A stretch of DNA of 64,000 bases from Amborella trichopoda. Taxonomy: Eukaryota; Streptophyta; Magnoliopsida; Amborellales; Amborellaceae. Shown in pieces: positions 10,297-22,434 of the stretch. Under the pieces are notes generated by a model that worked only from the letters and a program-made list of their open reading frames with translations, searched no databases and was not told the origin of the DNA. The stretch lies in assembly GCF_000471905.2 (NCBI RefSeq), contig NW_006499364.1, forward strand, positions 2,776,266-2,840,265, read 5' to 3'. The position numbers were made by a program, and so were the translations under genes. Positions within the stretch are counted from its first letter, which is position 1. The number at the start of each line of letters is the position of its first letter.

Positions 10297-10314
10297 TGGC
10301 GACTTCACTAGGGA
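10297..10314 (+). other. Primer binding site, tRNA-Arg type
   Basis: TGGCGACTTCACTAGGGA differs at two bases from the form at 58953. From memory of plant tRNA sequences, the complement resembles the 3' end of a tRNA-Arg ending GGAGTCGCCA, the usual primer of Tat/Ogre elements. It marks the 5' boundary of the internal region after LTR-b. Confidence 0.7.
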
Positions 10315-11600
10315 CTTACTACCCCTTCGTCGAATCATTCTTGTTTTACTAGTTTCTCCTTTATGTTTTTCTGTTTTCACACACTTATGTCTTCCGGGTA
10401 ACCCATTCATCTGGATTGTGAATGTCCCCAGGTAACAAGTTCCTCGAACTTTGTTCCTAACCTTCCTTTTGAGCAAAGACTACATGTCTAGCTCCCAGGT
10501 CCTAACTTGGATAGGCGTGAGGAGGGACTTAAAGGTCCCTAACTCCCCATCTCCTAGCTCTGATGGAACCTTCATCGAGGCATCCTACGTCGGTAGTACA
10601 TCTGCTGTCACTCAAAGCATGCATCTTGTCAAGTCACTTGTTGGTCGTATTATCGAGGTACATCAGAAGGCTATCCAGTCTCTTGCTACAAAAGGCAAAC
10701 AAGTTGTCATTGCTTCTGCTTGTCGCCGCAAGGCTACCCCACACATTCTTGCACCATCATGAGTCTCTATCCTTAGAGGCTCAATGCATTAAGGCGAAGA
10801 CTATGGGGTCGCCACCTCTCACACACACCATAAAGCTCGTGGGTCACCAACTTGAGCCACACCTCAGGGCAACACTATTGCTACACACATTTGGATTAGA
10901 CCTCCCAAGGGTAGGTCCTGCACACGTTGTGCATTTGCATACCACTGCTTAGGGTAGTGCTATTACTGTGTCAACCCGAGTACACGGAAGACGACCTCCT
11001 AATCCTCTTACTCAGCACACACTATCGCACCCTGTAAGGGGAAGGCTTACATCTGTTCTCTTACAGACACCTACATGCAGTTCTCGGCCTCCTAAGGCCA
11101 AACCACTTGGTCGAGCTCGGGCTGCCCGGATCACCCATGATCCTTCTTGGAGGGGCGCACACGCGTTGCCAACAAAGACAACCCCTCGCCCTTGACTCAG
11201 GCGTCCTCATGAGTCAACCCTGCTCTTGCCTGCTCCTCCCTCTTTGAGTAAGCACCTCCAACCTTGGTACTCGAAGGCCATCCCCAATAGTACCATTTTG
11301 AACCAGCCCCGTCATCTCGATCATGTCTCTGGAGCCCATAAGAGAGCTCAAGGCAAAGACTTGATTGGAGATCAAATCCTTCACCCTCCCCGATCAGGAC
11401 ATCTCCAGTTTCTGGCCCACACCCGTTGCTTCATTTAATGAAGACAGCTCTTTCTTGCACAAGAAGGCCTGACCAACCGCAGTCCCAATCATAGTTTTAA
11501 CGTGAGGTTCATCAAAATCTCAAGGCCAAACATGACAGGGGTCTGCAAATTCTGATCAAGGAAGTGACTAAGGCTGTCGGGGCAGTTAGCACTGATGACC
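10315..11600 (+). other. Family T leader after LTR-b
   Basis: This noncoding leader aligns with those at 25706-27010, 38249-39560, 55295-55850 and 58972-60330. Shared landmarks are a block around CTTAACCTGGATTGG, a segment ending in CCTAAGGCCA, and two copies of a repeat with GGGCAAC near 10865 and 10950. It contains many short open frames with no domain. The leader joins the gag fragment at about 11600. Confidence 0.6.
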
Positions 11601-12411
11601 CTCTTCACCTGAACCCCTTCTACCCTCTTCAGATGGTGAAGCCTAAAGGAGGCCAGGAACCCTGCACTGTGGTTAATGTTGAAGAAGATGACCCAGCCAC
11701 TCAGTAGCCACGGTCCCAACATCGTAAAGAATCGGTCCTCACGTGATTGGCATACAAGACTTGAGTTCAGTCGATGACCCCCTGCTAACCTATCTGCCGC
11801 GTGCGACCCGTCAAGTTTGCAAGCCATCAACTGCAACTAACGTTAACCTCCTTGGAGAAACAGTCAGTGTAATGGTTATAAATGAGCCTAGCGACCCTCA
11901 GGAAGAGTGCATGAATAAATTTGAACACATGGTGCATGCAATGATGGAGAAGATTGATCACATAGATGCTGCACGACAATCAGCTATTCATGAGGTCGAT
12001 TCCCATCACTCGGATGATGCACCTACAAGGTAGCCCCTTCCCTCCGCCTCATAGGACAATTCAGTCTCGCACCCCATCTCACATGCAAAAGTCGATGTTA
12101 TGGTGACCCATAGCCTGAAGAATAGACAAATTTCGGGGATACAGGGTGCGATGCCTTATCAAAAACCATACCCTTCATACATTGACCAGGTGCCGTTTCC
12201 TTCAGATTACAAGAAAGGGAAGTTTCCCCTATTCAACAAAACCACGTCCCCGAACCAGCATATCGCCCACTTCCAAGCGGGTCGAGAGACAGCGTCTGAT
12301 GGGAGACTCCTTCTCCATCAATTTGTTGAAACTCTTGATGGCCCAACTTTTCAGTGGCATGCTCGACTTCCCCCAAACTTAGTACATACTTGGGCGGAGA
12401 TGGAGAAACAG
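11600..12411 (+). pseudogene. gag fragment of family T, truncated
   Basis: The gag protein would form the capsid of the retrotransposon particle. The frames at 11743-12033 and 12100-12411 match the better copy at 27020-28560. Shared motifs include ETVSVMVI, a Met-rich helix (MMEKIDHID), a YPSYIDQ motif, FPLFN, QHIAHF and TFQWHARLPPN, the last near the start of the common retrotransposon gag domain. Frames are interrupted by stops at 12031 and between 11700 and 11743. Homology stops at about 12411 just after EMEKQ, where unrelated sequence begins, so most of the capsid domain and all of protease are missing. Confidence 0.7.
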
Positions 12412-12579
12412 TTTCTTGCCTTTCTGATGGTCTTTAGCGTTCTCTTGTTGTTGTTGATGTTGAAATGTCAAAGATCTTATGAGGCTCTCACTCTCTGATG
12501 AGCCAATTTGTATTGTGATTGGACATTGGCATTTGAGGACTTTAGGTAGACATCATTAGCCAGGATTGTGACTGTTTGG
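12412..12579. other. Junction between gag fragment and 3' module
   Basis: Short sequence with no match elsewhere in the window. It links truncated gag to the 3' module and may mark an old deletion. Confidence 0.35.
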
Positions 12580-14619
12580 AAATTGAATGTCGGTTGAGGT
12601 GGTGGTAGTGCATCAACCTGTTTTGTCGGTCCAAGCGCCCTTTCGTGGGTTTTCACTTGAACAGGGGAAGTGGCACCGTAAAGTTAGTTTTCACCAACTT
12701 CTGTTATTTTTGGGCTCTTTTACCCATGACCTTGTGTTCATGTCCACCCTTTTCACCCGTTTTTACTCATAGTGACCTTTTGGGGTTTTCACCGTGCTTG
12801 GGTTCTTGTTTTCACGGAACTCTTTTACTCATGGTTTCGTGACCATGCCTATCCGTCATTTTTACTTAGGCATTCCTTGTACAGGTATACACCATGCCCA
12901 TTTTTTTTATGAAGGCGTGTTTAGGGTTATGCCTTCGAGACCTGTGCAAAGCCTTTTAACGTCATGCGGCCAGGACGTGCACTATAGTTTAGGGTCATAT
13001 AGCTGGACCGTGATGGTGATGAATGGCAGTCTGTAGAGGCCATGGAGTGAGTATGGTGATAGTTACGACTCACTTTGGGAAGATGGCACAAGGCTACCTA
13101 TGAATGGAGAATGGTGGGTGAAGAATGGTGACCCACTAGTTGACAGCGAATATGGATTGTGAAATGGTTCACCGTTTTGTGAACATGGGTAAGAATCACT
13201 GGGGAATGATGGATGGTGTGTGCACATGAACAAGTTGATTAGGGAAGGCATGCGTGAAGATGCATGTAAAGGGCGTGTGTGCGTAAGTGGACTCACTAGG
13301 GAGGTAATGAAGGTGGCGTGAGCACACGAATGGGTGGGTTAGGGAAAACATGCATGAAGATGCACATAAAGGGGGTGTGTGCATATGTGGACTCACTGGG
13401 GAGGTCATGAAGGTGGTGCATCCACACGAGCAGGTTGGTTAAGGAAGGCATGCGTGAAGATGCACATAAAGGGGGTGTGCGCGTTTGTGAGGGCGTGTTT
13501 CAGGTCATGCCTCCTGGACCTGAGTAAAGGAGTTTTACATCATGCGGCAAGGACGTGCACTATGGTTTAAGGTCATATATCTTGGACTGTGCAATATAAG
13601 GTCGTGCAACTAGGCCTCCACTACAGTTTAAGGTCATATAATTTGGACTGTGGCTTACGCAGTTTAAGGTCATGAACCTAGGACTATGCAGTTTAATGTT
13701 GTGCAACTAGACCTCCGCTATAGTTGAAGGTCATATAGTTTGGACCGTGGCTGTGCAGTTTAAATCATGCAGCATGGACCAGAATTATGTAATTTCAATT
13801 CATGCAATTAAGACTAAGGCTGTGTAGTTTAAGGTCATGCAGCACAGACCGACAAGTGGATCTTCATGAAAGTAAACCTGCATGGGGGATAGGTTTGTGG
13901 ATAGCTATCTAACTCCCTATGGATAAAGATAGTTAAGGCTATACACAAGAAGAGAGGTTTAGATAAAGATGGTAGCCCTACGAGGAGTGGCAGACCGAAG
14001 ATACTTCACTAGGGATTAGGGGGGCCAGTGTGACTCCACAGGGCTAATGAGTGATGGCATGCATGTGACTCTGATGAGAATGACATGCTAGAGCACAAAT
14101 GAATCTCACTAAGGGTTGAAGGGATAAGAATGTCCCTAACTCCCGGGGGATAGTGGGTCGCAGTAGGATGTGACTCACTGGGATGTTGGTGTGAAATAAA
14201 CCCATTGGGGATTAAAGTGGTAGGGATGACTTTTGCATACATCTAACTCCACTAGGGAAGTGGATGAAATAACCTTAATAAAGAGTTGGTCCATCTTTCG
14301 GTTAAATTTATATGTATGGGTCATTTATCATACCGTGTGTTATAGTTTTAGGGTTCTGTAGCTTGGACCATGTAGTCTAAGGTCGTGCAACTAGAGCTCT
14401 GTTACAGTTTAAGGTCATGTAGTTTGGACCATGGTGCTAAGCCTTTAATGTGATGCGGCCAGAATGTGCACTTTGGTTTAAGGTCATACAGCTGGACCAT
14501 GGTGGTTGTACAGTTTAGAGTCATGCAACGAGGACTGTGCAGTTTAATGTCATGCAGCTAGACCTCTGCTACAGTTTACAGTCATGTAGTTTGGACCATG
14601 GCTGTGCATTTTAAGTTCA
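12580..14619 (+). repeat. Family T 3' internal module, copy 2
   Basis: A direct homologue of 4941-6480. It has the TTTTACTCATGG/ACCATGCCC block (12630-12910), then three repeats containing GAAGGCATGCGTGAAGATGC (about 13225-13500), then degenerate AAGGTCATGCAG repeats, then the CTAGGGATTAGG-type array (13870-14270). It grades into the regular 35-bp minisatellite at 14620. No coding region is supported. Confidence 0.65.
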
Positions 14620-15265
14620 TGCAGCGCGGACCAGATTTGTGCAGTTTATCATGCAGCACAGACCAGTAACTGTACAGTTTAAGGTCATGCAGCACAGACA
14701 AAGGCTGTGTAGTTTAGGTCATATATCACAGACCATGGATGCGCTGTTTAAGGTCATACAATGCAGACCATGGCTATTCAATTTAAGTTCATGCAATGCG
14801 GACCATGGCTGTGCAGTTTAAGGTCATGCAGTGCGGACCATGGCGGTGCAGTTTAAGGTCATGCAGTGCGAACCATGATTGTGCAGTTTAAGGTCATGCA
14901 GTGCGGACCATGGCTGTGCAGTTTAAGGTCATGCAGTGCGGACCATGGTTGTACAGTTTAAGGTCATGCAATGCGGACCATGGCTGTGCAGTTTAAGGTC
15001 ATGTAGTGCGGACCGTGGTTATGCAGTTTAAGGTCATGTAGCATGGACAATGGCTGTGCAGTTTAAGGTCATCCAGTGCAGACCTTGGCTGTGGAGTTTA
15101 AGGTCATGCATCACAGAACATGGCTGTGTAGTTTAAGGTTATGCAATGCGGACCATGGCTGTGCAGTTTAAGGTCATGCCATGTGGACCATGGTTGTGCA
15201 GTTTAAGGTCATGCAGTGCTGACTATGGTTGTGCAATTTAAAGTCATGCAACATGGACCATGAGA
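14620..15265 (+). repeat. 35-bp minisatellite, about 18 units
   Basis: The unit is TGTGCAGTTTAAGGTCATGC followed by AGTGCGGACCATGGC. Copies between 14820 and 15060 are nearly identical and flanking copies are more diverged, the usual sign of expansion from the middle. GGTC and GGACC arms and two CATG words give weak dyad symmetry. Diverged single units are spread through 5700-6130 and 13500-14620, so the array grew from an older component of the 3' module. Confidence 0.9.
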
Positions 15266-15289
15266 CTTCTTGGGGAACAGAGCCATCAC

Positions 15290-15929
15290 CAGAAACTAGA
15301 CTACCTGAGGAGTGAGACTGTAGGGGGAAACAGGGCTTCACAGAGCCTTAGCAGGTTTTGCAAAGGTGCTTCTGCCCGGGTTCGAGTGTTTCTCCAGCAG
15401 TCCTGTGGCTGAAAGGAAGTTGCAGAGAGTTCAGAGGGCTCTGTCGGTCCTCTGGTTGTTGGAGGAGAAGAAGAAGGAGCAGAAGTGGGCTCACCGAAAA
15501 CTCAGTGGGATTCCAGTGAGTTTTGTGGTGAACTGCTGAAGTAGGAAAACTAAGGAGGAAGGAAACTCGCAAGGTTAGGGAAGTTTTATGAGGATTTCTG
15601 GTGGTTCTTCACAATTCTGGTAATGAGTAGAAGGTGGGAAAGGGTTTTCCACAATTTTGATAACAAGCGAAATAGATTCCTAGCGAGCAGGGGTGAGCTC
15701 CTGGCGTGAAGGGGAAACGTCGGTGGGAACCCGAAGGGTTGCAGGACCATAACGGTCGGAAGGCTAAGGGTTGTGGGACGACGAATGGTCGCCCTCTGCA
15801 TGTGCGATGACAGGCGACGTCGCGATTGTCAGACGGCATGCCCAGACTTCAAGGGACACACGTGTGGCACGTGTTGACAAGTGGAGTACAAACATTAATA
15901 CACCTTGGTCGTGGGACAGCGATCCTCCT
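15290..15929 (+). promoter_or_regulatory. Upstream region of PMD copy A
   Basis: This region is homologous, in opposite orientation, to 35760-36300 upstream of PMD copy B. Shared words include ACAGGGYTT and CGAAGGGYKGCAGG. It would be the 5' untranslated and promoter-proximal part of the PMD gene. The TATA box seen for copy B at 36358 has no counterpart here, so copy A appears cut off at about 15290. Confidence 0.5.
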
Positions 15930-16092
15930 TCATAGGTTGTGAGACAGCGATAGCTTGCCCTCCATGCATGGTGATATCATCTCAGTGGGTAGACGGCAAT
16001 AAGTCCTACCCTTGGTTGCGGACGACAATAGCTTGCCCTCCGCACGCGGTGATACCATCTCAACAGGCAAACGGCGATAGTCGTACCCTTGG
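15930..16092 (+). repeat. Two 79-bp repeats upstream of PMD copy A
   Basis: Units at about 15934-16012 and 16013-16089 share GCGATAGCTTGCCCTCC, GGTGATAYCATCTCA and ACCCTTGG, with a partial third unit on either side. The array ends about 125 bases before the PMD start codon. PMD copy B has an array in the same place but with a 26-bp unit of other sequence. Confidence 0.65.
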
Positions 16093-16212
16093 CTACGAGA
16101 CGGCGATACCTTGTCAACATTACACCCTGAGTGCGTAACCGATGATACACTTATGTGAGTGCAGTCTCTTCCCAGCTGCCTAGCTTCCTTTGCCAATGAA
16201 GCTTCTAATCTA

Positions 16213-19200
16213 ATGGCTGAGTCTTTAGGTGCCATTCTAGTTGTGAAGAATCTCCCGCGATAAGGGGAGCTTGGTACTGATGAATTCATCAGCAAAATCT
16301 TGGTGAGAGGCGAGCCTATCTGGCTCACTGACAGCTTGTGTGAATCGAGGTGGCCCTCGAGCGCCACCTTTGTCAGTGACCCTGTCCAGCTGGTGACGAG
16401 GGAAGACAATGATGACAATGTGAGTGTAGAGAAAGGGGTAGGCCTCTTGCATTGCCTACACCGAAACATAGCTTTTAATGCGAACTTGCCGACTCTAGGC
16501 AAGCGGATGGTAGAAACCCCAGGCATAAAATTGTCCTTTGCCGACCTGCGGGTACAAGAAGAGAACCAGTACTTGAAGGGGTACTCATCATGGACCATGA
16601 AAGTGCTGAGGTGTTTCAAGAATATTTTGAGGCAGGATTCCCGGCCTGCCAGCCTCTAGTGCTCGTAGGGCTACTACGACCATTGCTCAAACACGGTCAA
16701 AGTGTTGTTGGAGACTTAGAGCCATGTTAGCAACACATGGCTGCTTGGTCATGGGGAGGAAGGGATATTGCTGATGGACCTGCACTACGTTGGTCGGCTG
16801 TCGCTCCTTGGTGCTTTGTATGACTAGTTTATTCCCCCAAACTCAGTCATTTTTTGAGCGGAAAAGGTAGGCAGAGAAGCCCCACCGGCTGCGTTTCGGG
16901 AGTTGTTCGTGGTCTACCAACAACTCTACCATGAGCCCAAATGTGGGCGAGTCACCTTCCCCAAATGGATAACATTCTTCGAACGAAATTTCAAATGAAG
17001 CTCGTCCGTCGTCGAGAAAAGAGAAGAAGGAAACCCCACTAGTTTTCGAGCTACAGAAAGAAAGTGAGCACATCTCCCTGACGACTTGCTTGGTGCTCTT
17101 GTTGTGTAAATTTTTCTAGCCAGGAGGGGCAGACGTCATACACCCCGGCACCTTTTATGTGGCTTGCAATATAGCAGGGGTGAAGGGATACGCACTTGAA
17201 CAGCCTGTTCTGTGCAGCATTTATCATGGTCTGGGAGCCATTTCCAATGGAAGATAGCATCAAGGGGATGAAGGAGGGAATGACATCGTAGATGGCAGGC
17301 CTTCTCAGGAGATTTCAAGACTCCTTTCCCAATCCATTATGTGTACACATATCTCAGAACCAAAGAGTTAGAGGACACCATGTGCCCATTTTTGTTGAAG
17401 ATTGTCTGGCAGAAGGCAATTTTCCATCACCCAGGCCATGCGCGTAGCTTATTCTGCAATGATCACTTCCACATGACTCGGGTGGCTTTCCCAGTTGGAG
17501 ACCTCACAAAGCACACGTATGTTGACGAGCTAGGCCACCACCTAGATGGTGACTTTACCAGCCCAAAAGAATTGATGTTTATGCTAAGTATGGGAGATGG
17601 AATTCTTGCCTATCACACTGTCCATAGTGTGAAGCTTGAGGGAAACTTTCCTCATCGGTGTGCCTGGCAACATGGGCTAGATCAAGGCTGTCTGTTCTCA
17701 CTATTCTTTGAGAAATGGCATAACAGGGCTGCTTGCTCGAAGAAGGACCAATTGGGAACCCTCAGGGAGATTTCTCTCCCGAGGCACAATCGCGCCACCT
17801 GGGCCACATGCTTGGAGGCCACCAAGGTCAATAAGTATGTGCTGCCCCATTTTGGTAGGACAGTACGGGCAACCTTGGAGCATGAGCCTTGGTGGAGGAT
17901 TACAAACAAGGGGTACTGGGACATGGAACACCCTTGAAAAGGGACGGTGGTCGCTGAAGCCAAGATACAAGGCAGCAGAAAATGGTTATGACCCCTCCCT
18001 TAGGTGAAATCTTTACCTCAGGCTTCCCTCATGTCTGGCGTGCAATCGGGCGGCCTTGCCAAACTGCCGTGGACTAGTCTTTGCCGTGGTTCCTCAATAT
18101 GGAGAAATAAACAGATAGTGTTTTTGACAACCTCTCTGACATCTTCAAATGGAAGGAAGGCCGCAAAGCCCTGGGCATGAAGGGCATCCATTCCAAGATT
18201 TGAATGAGCTGATAGAGAGTGGCTCTCATAGCAAGTTAGCCACCAGCTCTTCCAAGTTCAGCACCTCAAAGGTTGTTGTGCCCAAGCAGGCAAAAGGAAA
18301 GAAGAGGAAGAGGGCTGCCACGGCAACTCCTCGTGCTTCGACCAAGAAGGAGACCAAGGCTTCGGGGCATAAAGGGCGTAACGTTCCAGTGGTTCGTGAG
18401 CTAGAAGATGGCTCCTCACCCTCCTCTTCTTCAGAGGGCTATGTGTCTCTCGCTATTTCTGTGTCGCCCTCTGCTCTTGACGCTTCACGTTCTCCTTCTC
18501 CTAGCCCTTCAGCAGCTCAAGCTAGTGCCTTAGAGTCTACTACCCCAATCGAAATTTTTTTGGATCAGGAAGAGACATCTGCGGCTGAAGGGGAAGGCCC
18601 AGTCCCAATGGTGATAAATGGGGATGATGACGCTGGCCTTGATGAGGCAGTGGATGCGGTGAGGGTCTCTGAAGCTCCGGAGCCAATGAGGAAAGGGAAA
18701 CCTTGGTAGAGCTTGTGGTCATAAAAGAGGATGGAGCCTCAGGGACTGAGGAGGGAGAACCCCAGCAGCAGAAGATGGCGGCCTCAAGTGATTTATCTGC
18801 GAGGGATGTAAAAGTAGGATGCTCTGAGGGATCAAGCTTGGAGGGCCCAGAGGCGGCACCCGTGACTGTAGAGGAGGCAAGCGTCGTGGGAGAGCCTGTT
18901 GCTGAAGTGATAACCATGGAGGACAAGGGCAAAGAAGGAGAGGGAGAGGGTGTTGAACCTCTCGAGGTGAAGATGGTTCGAGAAGAGGGGATACAGGAAT
19001 AGATCGCTGTCTAGGAGAGGAGGCTACCGTGGTGTAGCCTGAGACTGACGCAGTGGCTCCAAGGAGGAGGCTAGCCTTGCCCCAGTTAGGGTTGTGGTGC
19101 TTGCAGAGGGCGAGGCTACGGTACCTAGGCATGAGAGGGTGCTCGACATGGTCACCACAGGGGCTCAGAGCGAGAGAGCCGTAGCCGAGGTACGAGAGCT

Positions 19201-19849
19201 GCTTGAGGTTGCTCTTAAACGTGGGGAGCCTAAGGCCTTGGCTGCAGCTGTGGATGCTCCTGCTATGATCACTCCTGTTGTGTTGCTCAGGCCTTCTTTT
19301 AGCGAGCTGTCAAGCATCATTTTTAAGATGCTTCGAAAGGCCTCCAGAAGCTGAAGAAGTTGCCTCTTGAAGAGCTTGGAATAACGATCCAACAATTGAG
19401 GGGGATCATCTTAGGGAATGCGTCCGAAGTCCTTCCTTACGTTGATAGCGTTGCTAATGAGCTAGAGGGATGGAGGGTGAAGGCTCTAAAGGCAGAGAAG
19501 GCCGCAACACCTAGAGGGCTCGCGGCTAGAATTATTGAAGGCTTCCCTAGCATAGAACCGGGAGCTGGCACAGATCGAAGTAGGAGAGAGAGAGGCTACC
19601 GTCTCCCAAAAGTCTACTCTTACTGATAAAGCTGTAACGCTCAATAACAAGGTGCAGAACCTAAAGGTGAAGATTGCTAAATGGGCACATGATCTTGCTA
19701 GGTTGGAGGAGGAGATGGTAGCTTGGGAGGCCGAAGATAAGGGACTGGGCCAGAAGGTGTTGGACCTCAAGTACTCCCTGGGCGAGCAACTAGCCTTAGT
19801 TGAGCACGAGGCTAAGCTGGTGGCCGAATTGATGGTGGGCATCGAGTAA
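16213..19849 (+). pseudogene. Plant mobile domain gene, copy A (antisense cargo), broken
   Basis: PMD proteins are plant proteins (MAIN/MAIL1-related) often carried by transposable elements; the role in elements is unknown. The start is placed at ATG 16213, where both copies encode MAES followed by NLPR. In order: an N-terminal segment with LTDSLCE and SVEKGVGLLH (16300-16470), degraded core, FYVACN and LEQPVLCSIYHGLGAIS (17150-17250), VDELGHHLDG and ELMFMLS (17520-17600), YVLPHF and WWRITNKGYWD (17830-17925). A Ser/Glu-rich low-complexity linker (18150-19000) follows, then a coiled-coil tail (19360-19850). Stops occur early (after NLPR at about 16260) and frames shift several times, so it is not functional. 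It runs opposite to the gag-protease at 20140-22434. Confidence 0.75.
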
Positions 19850-20140
19850 GCAAGAGCCTCGGCTGATGACTGCAAGGGAGTCAATGAGATCATTGATCAT
19901 TTTTTACAGAATCTTCTTTCTATTGTTCTCCTTTTTGTAATGAAAAGACACTTTTAATATTCTTTTTTTTTTAATGAACAGTTCTTTTCTTTTTTATGCT
20001 ATGTATGTAAGTTATTTTCCTTATTTTTCTATTTCATTGCTTCCACTCTTTAATAGCTTGAGACAAAAAAAAGAATCCCAATCTTTTCTTCATCTTATGG
20101 CAGCCTGTCGTGGCTTCAATGACCTCGAATGGGAGAAAAA
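19850..20140. other. AT-rich convergent 3' junction, block A
   Basis: T-rich spacer between the ends of PMD copy A (plus) and gag-protease copy A (minus). Its inverted counterpart at 31480-31855 in block B shares GGCAGCCYGTCRTGRCTT and several T-rich stretches. The shared spacer shows that the convergent layout existed before the two blocks separated. Confidence 0.6.
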
Positions 20141-22434
20141 CTGCTTACTCATCCTTGAGTGTTTGACTTGACAGGGGCTCATAATTCATGGTTCTCATGC
20201 TCTGGTGAGCCTGTTCGCTATAAATACTCCAGTTTAGGGGAGCCTTGTCTTTGATTCGAGGTGCATTGCTTTTGAGCTCGTCATAAGTCTTAATCTTAGG
20301 GACAAACTCCTTCAAGTGCTTTGAAGTGATGCGCATAACCTCCAACTGATTCTGAAGGCTACGAACCTCAATTCTCAGCTCTGCCATGGGATCTCGTTCA
20401 TGAGAGCCGGAGGGTTGAATCTTTCCACCTGTACTTCTTTGATAACCCTAAGAAGTGTAGGAGTCTCTTTTGACTGCTGGTGATCCCCTTGTTCAAGGAG
20501 GATAGAATTTGGAGCACCTTCCTTTGTGATTGATGTGACATTTCTGCTTTTAAAAGAGCCATGGGGATATGAAGGGCCTTTGGCTGGTCCAGCTTGTAGG
20601 TGACCCTTAGTGCTGGAAGGTCAACCTCTAGGGTTTCCTCAGGCTCAGATGCTACTTCTCACTCGTCATTTTGTTCTGGCGATTTAAAAGTAGAGGGGAA
20701 AGATTCATCTCTGGGGGATGGCATCATGACCTCGGAGGGGTGGCAAGGTATACTCGGGTAGATTGGAGTCAAAGGAAGGATCTGGCCATGTCTTTCCTCT
20801 TCTTTGAACATGTTTGTGACCATTCATCCTAGATCTTCAATGTCGTCATCAGACGAAGATCCTGTCTCTCTCACAAGCTTCCAATCGTCATCCTGTGACT
20901 TTTTTGACACTGAAAGGTCTTTGAAATAGTACTTGGCGTAGACATAGTGAGTCTTAGCTACAGTGAACGGTCTTTTATCAGCATAAATCGTGTGTTGTCT
21001 GCCATCTCGGTCGTACATGAAGCATTGGGGGAGTGTGAAAGGAACCACCCCGTAATCATGAAGCTAAGGGCGACCAAGCAGAACGTTGTCGGAGGTATCG
21101 TTGTCGATTACATGGAACTAGACGTAATCGTTGAGTTCACCGATCTTGAGACAAAGGTGCACCGTGCCAGCTGCCTTTTCACCTATTTGGTTGAACCCTT
21201 GCATAGTGATGTGGGTATGAGTGAGGTCATCAGACCCTAATCCCAACCGAGTGAAGATCCTTCTTGGGATCAGGTTTACTGCTGACCCTCCATCCAGCAT
21301 GATCCGTTTGATAGGGCAGGCGTGGAGTTCACCATTCATAAAGAGGGGGCGATTATGGAATTTGCTTCCCAATTGTAGTTCGTCATCGCAAAGAGAGATT
21401 TCTCAGCACCCACTTAAGATGGCTGGGTCAACTTCAATGGGTTCCACTATGGTCTGGAACCCCTCTGGGTTGGAAAGAGCTTAAACCAAAGCCATACGAT
21501 TATCCCTATACAGCAGGAGGGCTTCATAGATACTTAGAAGGGCTGGAAGCTTTCTCAGGTGCCCAATTACGTCATATTTCACTTTATCTTCATTAGTCTT
21601 CTGTGTTCCTGATCTAGTCACTGGTGTAGGTGGTAAGGTAGGCTTAGGAACAGGCTTTGGTTGGGTTTTGGTTTGTGACACTGGTTGACTTTGATGTTCA
21701 GCCAGTGCGGTCTAGGTTAATGGAGAAGTAATAGGGACTTGTATTAGGGATGTAGTAGTTTTAGGTATAGGCCTAGGGAAAAGTGAAGGATCCGGAAATT
21801 TGAGAACCTTGAGCTTTTGAGGTGTGGGTTGTAGCTTCTTTCTCGATCTTAGATCCATTTACCCCGTGCTGGATGGTACTTCCAAGATCTACACCATGTG
21901 GGAGGCCTCTTTAGAATAGGAACTTGAATACGAGTCGATTTTGGCTTAGGCGACCAGGGCGTCAGTGACTGTCAAGAATCCAGCCGCTTGGGCCAGCATT
22001 TCTCTGAGGCTCTTTTGTTGTGATTCGTTGAGGCTAGTACCTCCAAGCTCTCTGTTTAGAGAGTCACAGTCTGGGCATTGTCGAGCTAAACCTACAGGAT
22101 AAATATAAGAGGAGGGAGGAGAAGAAGAGTTAGAACGTTTTGGGCAGGTTTTTACATCGTCGCTGGAATTAGATGCTTGCAGGGGGTATTTTAGGTCATG
22201 CCCTAGCTTTGACCGTTGTGGGGTGCTTTTAGTGTCATCACCCATATTGAAGGACTCTCGAGCTATTGATGACTCAGGCACGTCCGTCTGATTGTACGAA
22301 GGACAAGGCGAGCTGCGCTTGGGATGACGTCCTGCAAGGTCGGTAGTGCGGGGAGAGGCCTGATAAATTCTTCCTCGACTAGTGGCTGAGGAAGATGATT
22401 TCTTCATCGAGCTGACTTGGGTGCTTGTCTTCAC
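20140..22434 (-). pseudogene. gag-protease polyprotein, block A, broken 3' half
   Basis: This would process and support gag assembly. On the minus strand, from 22434: a hydrophilic segment with GDDTKSTPQRS and a repeat of the same kind, a Pro-rich segment with LKFPDP, KYDVIGHLRKLPALLSIY (21480-21600), then the aspartic protease. The protease has MLDGGSAVNL with the catalytic Asp near 21294, ITMQGFN, and LGRP-LHDYGVVP ending near 21015. An acidic linker with LPLTPIY follows, then a conserved C-terminal segment (20145-20387) with SKHLKEFVPKI and EQAHQSMR. Stops interrupt it at about 21120, 21030 and 20825. The gag capsid half is absent. No reverse transcriptase follows. Confidence 0.75.

Noticed and set aside
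14620..15265. CRISPR-like array
   Set aside because: Units abut without unique spacers, no cas genes exist, and the genome is a plant nuclear genome.
15930..16619. 229-residue minus-strand frame
   Set aside because: It runs antisense through the PMD upstream repeat and the PMD N-terminus. The plus-strand reading matches copy B, so the minus frame is a shadow.
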